Assembly (NCBI GenBank): GCA_023253795.1
Contig: JALRFG010000142.1
Span: 1 to 5,365 of the forward strand
Direction: 5' to 3'
DNA from: Methylocystis sp.
GTDB lineage: Bacteria > Pseudomonadota > Alphaproteobacteria > Rhizobiales > Beijerinckiaceae
DNA length: 5,365 nt
A program made the translations under genes and the position numbers. The notes beneath the pieces were generated by a model that ran no database searches, was not told where the DNA came from, and was given only the letters and a program-made list of their open reading frames with translations. Each line of letters opens with the position of its first letter. Within the stretch, counting starts at the first letter, position 1. Below, one piece after another: positions 1-4,657 of this stretch.

Positions 1-803
1 AGCTCGTCGAGCTGCGAGTTCGAGACGTTGGCAATGGCCGCGCCCGACAGCACCGGGTGGGTGCAGTAGGCCACGACCTTCTTCGCGCCGTTGGCCTTCA
101 GCGCCGCCGCCGCCGCGCACAGCGTGCCGGCCGTGTCGACGATGTCGTCCACCAGCACGCAGGTCTTGCCCTCGACGTCGCCGATGATGTTCATCACCTC
201 CGACTCCCCCGCCCGCTCGCGGCGTTTGTCGACGATGGCGAGCGGCGCGTCGATCCGCTTGGCCAGCGCGCGGGCGCGCACGACGCCGCCGACGTCCGGC
301 GACACCACCATGGCGTTCTTGAGGTCGCGATGTGATTTGATGTCGGCGACCATCACCGGCGCGGCGAAGAGATTGTCGGTCGGAATGTCGAAGAAGCCCT
401 GCACCTGACCGGCGTGGAGATCGACCGTCAGGACGCGGTCGGCGCCGGCCCGGGTGATCAGATTGGCCACCAGCTTGGCGGAAATCGGGGTGCGCGGACC
501 CTGTTTACGATCCTGCCGGGCGTAGCCAAAATAGGGAATGACCGCCGTGATGCGGCGCGCCGAGGCGCGTCGCAGCGCATCGGCCATGATCAGCAGCTCC
601 ATCAGGTGGTCATTGGCCGGGGCGGAGGTGGACTGGATGATAAAAACATCCTGACCACGAACGTTTTCAAGGATTTCGACCCAAACCTCGCCATCGGCGA
701 AGCGGCGGACATGCGCCCGGCAGAGGGCGAGGTTGAGGTGGGTGGAAACCGCTTCGGCGAGCGCCCTGTTGGAATTGCCCGCCAGAAGTTTCATCGCCGA
801 CAT
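1..803 (-). CDS. prs: Ribose-phosphate pyrophosphokinase (PRPP synthetase), 3' end beyond window
   Basis: Cytosolic enzyme that transfers pyrophosphate from ATP to ribose 5-phosphate to make PRPP, the precursor for purines, pyrimidines, NAD, histidine and tryptophan. The 267 residues visible match the class I family throughout: FADGE at 35-39, the ATP-binding RQDRK at 96-100, the DLHAGQVQGFFD block at 128-139 with the conserved His130, SPDVGGVVRAR at 168-178, the flexible-loop KRR at 193-195, and the PRPP-binding loop VLVDDIVDTAGT at 216-227. Bacterial members are about 310-320 residues, so roughly 45-50 C-terminal residues lie beyond position 1. The ATG at 803 is preferred over the in-frame ATG at 794 because a GGGGA Shine-Dalgarno sits 8 nt upstream of it. 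It is transcribed divergently from mnmA. No frameshift or missing key residue is visible. Identification is by recognising family motifs, without a database search. Confidence 0.97.
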   Translation of the reverse strand, partial: MSAMKLLAGNSNRALAEAVSTHLNLALCRAHVRRFADGEVWVEILENVRGQDVFIIQSTSAPANDHLMELLIMADALRRASARRITAVIPYFGYARQDRKQGPRTPISAKLVANLITRAGADRVLTVDLHAGQVQGFFDIPTDNLFAAPVMVADIKSHRDLKNAMVVSPDVGGVVRARALAKRIDAPLAIVDKRRERAGESEVMNIIGDVEGKTCVLVDDIVDTAGTLCAAAAALKANGAKKVVAYCTHPVLSGAAIANVSNSQLDE

Positions 804-810
804 TACGCAA

Positions 811-816
811 GTCCCC
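811..816 (-). promoter_or_regulatory. Shine-Dalgarno of prs
   Basis: On the minus strand this reads GGGGAC, placing GGGGA 8 nt before the ATG at 803. The spacing is good, and it decides for this start over the next in-frame ATG at 794. Confidence 0.6.
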
Positions 817-824
817 GATTGCTC

Positions 825-836
825 ACCCGGCCGGGT
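825..836. repeat. Perfect 12-bp palindrome in the prs leader
   Basis: ACCCGGCCGGGT is its own reverse complement. It lies 21 nt upstream of the prs start codon, within the predicted prs 5' untranslated region. It could be an operator for a dimeric regulator or a small GC-rich stem, but short GC palindromes are common by chance at this base composition and no second copy was noticed nearby. Confidence 0.3.
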
Positions 837-923
837 CTTAGCAGCCACGTCGCCGGCGAACAATATCGGGCGGCCGGAGAACGGGCGTCATCCCCAGTGA
901 GATTGCGTCGCGGCCCGGGAATG

Positions 924-953
924 TCTAAAGGATGCGCTTGCTGCTTTTTTCAA
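924..953 (-). promoter_or_regulatory. prs: Candidate sigma-70-type promoter for prs
   Basis: On the minus strand, TTGAAA (948-953) is followed after 18 nt by TTTAGA (924-929). The -35 is a fair match to TTGACA; the -10 shares only three of six bases with TATAAT. If real, transcription would start near 915-918 and give a leader of about 110-115 nt before the prs ATG. This was found by eye and is weak evidence. The complementary strand of the same AT-richer patch would have to serve mnmA, but no convincing forward hexamer pair was seen there. Confidence 0.25.
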
Positions 954-970
954 CGCTTTAGTTCAGTCCG

Positions 971-1024
971 ATGACGCCCAGAGAACCCTCCGGCCGCCCA
1001 GATCGGGAGTGGGCCGCGCCATGA
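971..1024 (+). other. Possible 17-codon leader ORF overlapping the mnmA start
   Basis: An ATG at 971 opens a 17-codon frame (MTPREPSGRPDREWAAP) whose TGA stop at 1022-1024 overlaps the mnmA ATG at 1021 as ATGA. This arrangement could couple mnmA translation to a leader peptide. Against it, no Shine-Dalgarno is visible in front of 971 and the peptide resembles nothing I know, so chance is the more likely explanation. Confidence 0.15.
1005..1009 (+). promoter_or_regulatory. Shine-Dalgarno of mnmA
   Basis: GGGAG lies 11 nt before the ATG at 1021. The spacing is slightly long. It argues against initiation at the GTG at 1009, which would share a base with this site. Confidence 0.45.
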
Positions 1025-2259
1025 CCGTTTGCGCGACAGGCGCCTCTGCGGTTCCGCCGAAAGAGGCGGGCGTTTCCCGCGTGGTCGTCGCCATGTCCGG
1101 CGGCGTCGACTCGAGCGTTGTTGCGGCGCTGCTCAAAGAGCGCGGCTATGACGTCGTCGGCGTGACGCTTCAGCTTTACGATCATGGCGAAGCGACCCAT
1201 CGCAAGGGCGCCTGCTGCGCCGGTCAGGACATTCAGGACGCGCGCGCCGTCGCTGCGCGTTTGGGCATTCCGCATTTTGTTCTCGATTTCGAACGCCGCT
1301 TTCAGGAGAAGGTGATCGAAGAGTTCGCCGCGTCTTACGCCAGCGGCGAAACGCCGGTGCCCTGCGTCGCCTGCAACCAGTTCATCAAATTCGCCGATCT
1401 GTTCGAGACGGCGAAGGATCTTGGCGCCGACGCGCTCGCTACCGGCCATTATATCGCCTCGCATGACGATGGCGCCGGCGGCCGCGCCCTCTATCGCGCC
1501 AAAGACGCCGGACGTGACCAAAGCTACTTCCTTTTTGCGACAACGCGCGAACAATTACGCCTGCTGCGTTTTCCGCTGGGCGAATACACCAAGACCGAAG
1601 TGCGCGAGATGGCGCGCCGTTTCGGGCTGGATGTCGCCGACAAGCCGGACAGTCAGGATATCTGCTTCGTGCCGAGCGGACGCTACACCGATGTGGTCGC
1701 GCGCTTTGCGCCGGCGGCGGTAACGCCGGGCGAGATTGTTCATGTCGATGGTCGGGTGCTGGGCCGCCATGCCGGCGTCGCCCATTACACCATCGGTCAA
1801 CGGCGCGGTCTGGGACTGGGCGCGGCTGTCGCGGGACGCGATGCAGAGCCGCTGTTCGTCGTCCGCCTCGACGCCGCCTCCGCTCAGGTGGTCGTTGGGC
1901 CGCGCGAGGCGCTGGAGACGAAAGCCGTCGCCTTGCGCGACGTGAACTGGATCGGTGCCGGCGACTTCATGTCCCTGCCCCCCGAGGGTCTGGATGTCAT
2001 GGCGCGTGTGCGCTCGACCCGTCCACCCGTTCCGGCGCGGCTGATCGCGGGCGCGGATCAGCAGGCGACCGTTATTTTCGCTGCCGGAGAATTTGGCGTT
2101 TCCCCGGGCCAAGCTTGTGTGTTCTATGATTCTGCGGATAACGACGCGCGGGTTCTGGGCGGAGGCTTCATCGCCGCCGTCGAAACGGCGAAACTGACGC
2201 ACCGAACTCCTATGGCGCCGCCCCAGCGGGCCGAACTTGCGCGAAGGGCACCAGCATGA
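1021..2259 (+). CDS. mnmA: tRNA-specific 2-thiouridylase MnmA
   Basis: Cytosolic enzyme that adenylates and then thiolates C2 of the wobble uridine (U34) in tRNAs for Lys, Glu and Gln, with sulfur arriving through a persulfide relay. Visible signatures, numbered from the ATG at 1021: the ATP-pyrophosphatase PP-loop SGGVDSS at 26-32; PCVACNQFIKF at 114-124 with Cys118, the equivalent of the catalytic cysteine in E. coli LCNKEIKF; the TGHY motif; GRDQSYFLF; DSQDICFVPSG with Cys215, the persulfide-carrying cysteine; the central GQRRGLGLG region; and the C-terminal beta-barrel ending in PGQACVFYD and RVLGGGFI. At 412 residues it is longer than E. coli MnmA (about 368) because of a roughly 18-residue N-terminal lead, internal insertions and a tail of about 24 residues after the barrel. 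An in-frame GTG at 1009 would add four residues, but it overlaps the likely Shine-Dalgarno GGGAG (1005-1009), so the ATG is chosen. Its TGA stop overlaps the next gene's ATG. Confidence 0.96.
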   Translation: MTVCATGASAVPPKEAGVSRVVVAMSGGVDSSVVAALLKERGYDVVGVTLQLYDHGEATHRKGACCAGQDIQDARAVAARLGIPHFVLDFERRFQEKVIEEFAASYASGETPVPCVACNQFIKFADLFETAKDLGADALATGHYIASHDDGAGGRALYRAKDAGRDQSYFLFATTREQLRLLRFPLGEYTKTEVREMARRFGLDVADKPDSQDICFVPSGRYTDVVARFAPAAVTPGEIVHVDGRVLGRHAGVAHYTIGQRRGLGLGAAVAGRDAEPLFVVRLDAASAQVVVGPREALETKAVALRDVNWIGAGDFMSLPPEGLDVMARVRSTRPPVPARLIAGADQQATVIFAAGEFGVSPGQACVFYDSADNDARVLGGGFIAAVETAKLTHRTPMAPPQRAELARRAPA

Positions 2260-2993
2260 GCGAAGCCAGGACTTTCTTGCCGGAACCGGACGTGCTGGAC
2301 AATGAGGACGTCGCAGCCGCCTATTCGCGCTGGGCGCCGATCTATGATTTGACCTTCGAACGCGTGATGCGTCCCGGCCGTTGCGCCATCGCTGCGGCGA
2401 CCGCTCACATGGAGGGACCGTTGCTCGATGTCGGCGTCGGCACGGGTCTCGAACTGCCGATGTTCGCCAGCCAACTGGAAGTCACCGGCATCGATCTGTG
2501 CGGCTCCATGCTCGCGCGCGCGGCTCAGCGGGTCGAACGCGAGCGTCTGAAGAATGTCACCGGTCTCTTGCGCATGGATGCGACGCGTATGGCTTTCGCC
2601 GACGCCAGCTTCAACTGCGTCGTCGCGCCTTATGTGCTGACCGTGGTGCCGGAGCCCGAAGCCCTGCTCGACGAGCTGGCGCGCGTCGTTCGCCCCGGCG
2701 GCGAGATTATTCTCGTCAACCACATCAGTGGTCGCGACGATCCCTTCGCAATTTTAGAGAAATGGCTCGACCATCATGTCGCCCCGAAGCTCGGCTGGCG
2801 GCCGCAGTTTCCCTGGCAGGTGGTCAGCGACTGGCTTGACCAGCGTCCGGACGTCGAACTGGTGGAGCGTCGTCTTCTGGCGCCCTTCGGTCTCTTCACC
2901 TACATCCACATGCACCGTCATGAGCAGGCGTCGTCGGCGATAATCACGCCTGAATTCGCCGAGCCGGAATGCGTCACGCCCGAATTCGCCTGA
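2256..2993 (+). CDS. Class I SAM-dependent methyltransferase, PmtA-like (probable phosphatidylethanolamine N-methyltransferase family)
   Basis: A 245-residue Rossmann-fold methyltransferase. Key parts: YSRWAPIYD at 23-31, typical of the UbiE/PmtA group; SAM motif I LLDVGVGTG at 56-64; the acidic residue of GIDL (78-81) that would hold the ribose; MDATRMAFAD at 107-116; motif II around APYVLTVVPEPE (124-135); RPGGEIILVNH at 146-156; then LGWRPQFP and a closing PFGLFTYIHM. The VVPEP, VNH and PFGLFT blocks resemble the soluble Rhodobacter-type PmtA enzymes that methylate phosphatidylethanolamine toward phosphatidylcholine at the membrane face. That substrate is inferred; UbiE-like or another small-molecule specificity is possible. 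The start overlaps the mnmA stop (ATGA), implying one transcript and coupled translation. The last 20 or so residues (TPEFA-EPECV-TPEFA) hold a short internal duplication and are probably a variable tail. No transmembrane helix is visible. Confidence 0.85.
   Translation: MSEARTFLPEPDVLDNEDVAAAYSRWAPIYDLTFERVMRPGRCAIAAATAHMEGPLLDVGVGTGLELPMFASQLEVTGIDLCGSMLARAAQRVERERLKNVTGLLRMDATRMAFADASFNCVVAPYVLTVVPEPEALLDELARVVRPGGEIILVNHISGRDDPFAILEKWLDHHVAPKLGWRPQFPWQVVSDWLDQRPDVELVERRLLAPFGLFTYIHMHRHEQASSAIITPEFAEPECVTPEFA
2944..2990 (+). repeat. Short direct repeat, 30-nt period, in the 3' end of the methyltransferase gene
   Basis: The 17-nt segments at 2944-2960 and 2974-2990 (TCACGCCTGAATTCGCC and TCACGCCCGAATTCGCC) differ at one base. 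The offset of 30 nt keeps the frame and encodes TPEFA twice around EPECV, immediately before the stop. A recent slippage duplication of a 30-nt unit that extended the C-terminus would explain it. Confidence 0.75.
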
Positions 2994-3025
2994 ACAGGGC
3001 TCTGGCGCCGCCACGGCCGAAGGGC

Positions 3026-3031
3026 TACATA
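3026..3031 (+). promoter_or_regulatory. Candidate -10 element for 6S RNA
   Basis: TACATA lies about 10-17 nt upstream of where the 6S RNA should begin, which is the right place for a -10 box in an otherwise GC-rich gap. The matching -35 position (about 3003-3008, TGGCGC) is poor, so this is only a weak assignment. Confidence 0.25.
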
Positions 3032-3041
3032 AGCGAAGCGG

Positions 3042-3198
3042 CGCTGCGGGGTGCGTGCAGGACTATTATTCCCCGGGGCCTTATCGATCCTAACGGGAGC
3101 TGTCCCTGATCTTGCCCGTGGGCTTGGTCATATGGCGCCCACCTACGTTGTAGGTTTCCCGGGATCGATGTCCCACGGCTCATGTGGCCCGCACTTCC
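3042..3198 (+). ncRNA. ssrS: 6S RNA
   Basis: Regulatory RNA that binds housekeeping RNA polymerase holoenzyme by mimicking an open promoter and lowers transcription in stationary phase. The sequence folds as one long rod. The ends pair (GGGGUGCG at 3048-3055 with CGCACUUC at 3190-3197, including G-U pairs). An inner closing stem pairs AUCGAUCC (3083-3090) with GGAUCGAU (3162-3169) and continues, after a UAA bulge, as CGGGA (3094-3098) with UCCCG (3157-3161). A large bubble follows, with 3099-3117 on the 5' side and a small hairpin CCUAC-GUU-GUAGG (3142-3154) on the 3' side. The apical arm is GUGGGC (3118-3123) with GCCCAC (3137-3142); the C at 3142 can join only one of these two helices. The hairpin in the 3' side of the bubble, the size of about 155 nt and the position directly upstream of the cyclo-ligase gene all fit proteobacterial 6S RNA. 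The ends are approximate, and competing pairings exist (for example 3116-3122 with 3172-3178). Confidence 0.85.
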
Positions 3199-3203
3199 TT
3201 TTT
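3190..3203 (+). terminator. Possible 3' end / weak terminator of 6S RNA
   Basis: The 3' strand of the 6S closing helix is followed by UUCCUUUUU, with five uridines at 3199-3203. This could release the RNA or mark a processing site. The helix it follows is long-range, unlike a standard local terminator hairpin, so some read-through into the downstream cyclo-ligase gene is likely. Confidence 0.35.
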
Positions 3204-3226
3204 CTGGCGCGATGCGGTTGTTGATC

Positions 3227-3814
3227 ATGACCGATGTGAAAACCGAACTCCGTCGCCATGCGCTGGCCAAACGCGATCTGGTGAGCGCGCAGGAAGCGCA
3301 AGCCGCCGCCGCGGCACTGTCGCGCGACGGGCTTGCGCTTGTCGACGAAGCCGCCGCCCTGCTCCGGCTCGACGCGCCGATTGTCTCGGTCTATTGGCCG
3401 ATCCGCAGCGAACTCAACACCCGTCCGTTGATCGACGCGCTGGCCGACAAAGGTTATCGCGTGACGTTGCCGGTGATGCACAAGGTGCGTCACCCGCTGG
3501 TGTTTCGTGATTTCACGCCTGGCGACGATCTGGTTAAAGGCCCCTACGGCCTTTCCGAACCCGCGCCTCAATGCGCTGCGCGCGATCCCGACATTCTTTT
3601 TTCGCCGCTCTCGGCTTTTGATCGACGCGGTTTTCGTCTTGGCTATGGTGGCGGCATTTATGACGCGACGCTGTCGGAGCTGCGGGCGAAAAAAAACGTC
3701 GTCGCCATCGGCGTCGCTTATTCCTTTCAGGAAGTCGATCATGTGCCAACCGAACCGCATGATCAGCGGCTTGATTATTTCCTGACTGAGCGCGAACGCA
3801 TCACGATTGTTTAA
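3227..3814 (+). CDS. fau: 5-formyltetrahydrofolate cyclo-ligase
   Basis: Cytosolic enzyme (5,10-methenyltetrahydrofolate synthetase, also called ygfA) that uses ATP to convert 5-formyltetrahydrofolate to 5,10-methenyltetrahydrofolate, returning stored folate to one-carbon metabolism. The 195-residue product is normal for the family. It shows the basic N-terminal helix (LRRHALAKRD), YWPIRSELNTRPL at 56-68 with the conserved Glu62, FSPLSAFDRRGFRLGYGGG at 125-143 with the nucleotide/folate signature GYGGGIYD at 139-146, and the end motif EPHD-RLDYFLTE at 176-188. Ile145 replaces the more usual Tyr in GYGGGYYD, a mild variation. The frame is open back to an ATG at 3182, but that codon lies inside the 6S RNA and would add 15 residues foreign to the family, so 3227 is chosen although no clear Shine-Dalgarno precedes it. 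It follows the 6S RNA and may be expressed by read-through from it. The stop is shared with the converging LysM gene. Confidence 0.94.
   Translation: MTDVKTELRRHALAKRDLVSAQEAQAAAAALSRDGLALVDEAAALLRLDAPIVSVYWPIRSELNTRPLIDALADKGYRVTLPVMHKVRHPLVFRDFTPGDDLVKGPYGLSEPAPQCAARDPDILFSPLSAFDRRGFRLGYGGGIYDATLSELRAKKNVVAIGVAYSFQEVDHVPTEPHDQRLDYFLTERERITIV
3811..3814. other. TTAA palindrome serving as both stop codons of convergent genes
   Basis: Positions 3812-3814 are TAA for the cyclo-ligase gene on the plus strand. The reverse complement of 3811-3813 is TAA for the LysM gene on the minus strand. The coding regions therefore overlap by four bases with no room between them for a terminator. Confidence 0.9.
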
Positions 3815-4641
3815 TCGGCTGGCTGTTTCGCCGGCGTCGGCAGCATGATCTTTTGCCCGGCCTTTAATTTTACCGCTGGTTTGATCGTCGGATTGACGCG
3901 CGCGATGTCGCGTGCTCGTTTCGCGTCACCGTAAAGCTGTTTGGCGATGCTTTTGAAAGTGTCGCCGGCGCGCGCCGTGTAACTGGCGGGCTCCTCGACC
4001 GGCGCTTCTTTGGTTTCCTGACTTTCCGTCGGCGCTTCAGCCGTCTCAGACGTGACGCTTTCCTCCTGCGCGGTCGGCGTTTCAACAGGCGGCGGCGCGG
4101 GCCAGAACAAAGCGACGCCGAAGATCAGCGCAAGCGCAGATGTAACGATGGCGAGCGCAATCTCACGCGCGCCACGAATGCGCGGCGGTTGCCGTAGCGG
4201 CAAGCGTCCCGGAAAGGCTTCATCGATCATCGGCGCAGCTTCTTCGCCGCGCGCAAAACCAAACGCCGCAAAAACGCACCAAACAAACAGCAGCAGCGTG
4301 AGCGGCGAGCGCCAGAACTCTGTCGGCGAGAAAAGATACGCCATCGCCGGCATAAGTGTGAGCGTCGAGGCCAAGGGAAAAGTTATGCGCTTCAGTAAAA
4401 AAGCGCCGGCGACAAGTACGGCCATCGCCAGATACGCCCACATCGCAACAGCATGATCGGTCAGACGTGCGCCCAACGCTGCTTCGCCATAAAACGCAAT
4501 CAGGCCGAGCGCCGCGAGAGCGTAAAGCGCATCGGAAGTGAATTCGCGTTTCTTCATCACGGCGATGATGGTGATCCATGCGGCGATCAGCGCCGCGAGG
4601 ACGGCCATCGACAGTTTTGCGGATAATAAATCCGGGTTCAT
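3811..4641 (-). CDS. Polytopic membrane protein with C-terminal LysM domain, function unknown
   Basis: Numbered from the ATG at 4641, the product has 276 residues. Six hydrophobic stretches look like membrane helices: about 11-30, 39-57, 65-84, 88-105, 112-130 and 161-180. A region of about 39 residues rich in Pro, Glu and Thr (181-219) follows, then one LysM module at 220-268 (SYTARAGDTFKSIAKQLYGD through LKAGQKIMLP). LysM domains bind N-acetylglucosamine polymers, usually peptidoglycan. With six helices, both ends lie on the same side of the membrane, and a periplasmic LysM would require both ends outside; topology is not determined here. I recognise no enzymatic domain. The gene follows cobT with a 16-nt gap, suggesting one operon, although nothing in it points to cobalamin. 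The ATG at 4641 has GGAG 11 nt upstream; an in-frame ATG at 4686 would overlap cobT by 29 nt and is less likely. It converges on fau. Confidence 0.85.
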   Translation of the reverse strand: MNPDLLSAKLSMAVLAALIAAWITIIAVMKKREFTSDALYALAALGLIAFYGEAALGARLTDHAVAMWAYLAMAVLVAGAFLLKRITFPLASTLTLMPAMAYLFSPTEFWRSPLTLLLFVWCVFAAFGFARGEEAAPMIDEAFPGRLPLRQPPRIRGAREIALAIVTSALALIFGVALFWPAPPPVETPTAQEESVTSETAEAPTESQETKEAPVEEPASYTARAGDTFKSIAKQLYGDAKRARDIARVNPTIKPAVKLKAGQKIMLPTPAKQPAD

Positions 4642-4652
4642 CGCGGCCGGCG

Positions 4653-4656
4653 CTCC
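4653..4656 (-). promoter_or_regulatory. Shine-Dalgarno of the LysM membrane protein gene
   Basis: GGAG on the minus strand, 11 nt before the ATG at 4641 and lying in the gap just after the cobT stop codon. It supports the shorter start over the ATG at 4686. Confidence 0.45.
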
Positions 4657-4657
4657 G

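Noticed and set aside
938..964. Forward TTGCTG (938-943) with TAGTTC (959-964) as an mnmA promoter
   Set aside because: The spacing is only 15 nt and the -10 match is poor, so I could not support it as a feature.
57..974. Plus-strand frames opposite prs and running into the intergenic gap
   Set aside because: The minus strand encodes an intact PRPP synthetase across this stretch; the plus-strand frames are Ala/Arg/His-rich shadows.
958..2202. Two abutting minus-strand frames (958-1554 and 1555-2202) opposite mnmA
   Set aside because: Both are antisense to a gene with intact catalytic motifs. The products resemble no family, and the abutment is coincidental.
2124..2723. Long open frame (199 codons) on the minus strand opposite the mnmA end and the methyltransferase
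   Set aside because: It lies antisense to two well-supported genes and has Arg/His/Gln-rich composition typical of a shadow frame in GC-rich coding DNA, with no recognisable domain.
2994..3041. Terminator after the methyltransferase gene
   Set aside because: No hairpin followed by a T-run is visible in this short gap before the 6S RNA. Transcription may continue into the RNA or stop by Rho.
3143..3760. Long open frame (205 codons) on the minus strand opposite fau
   Set aside because: It is a shadow of the cyclo-ligase gene, which has clear family motifs, and it would also run through the 6S RNA.
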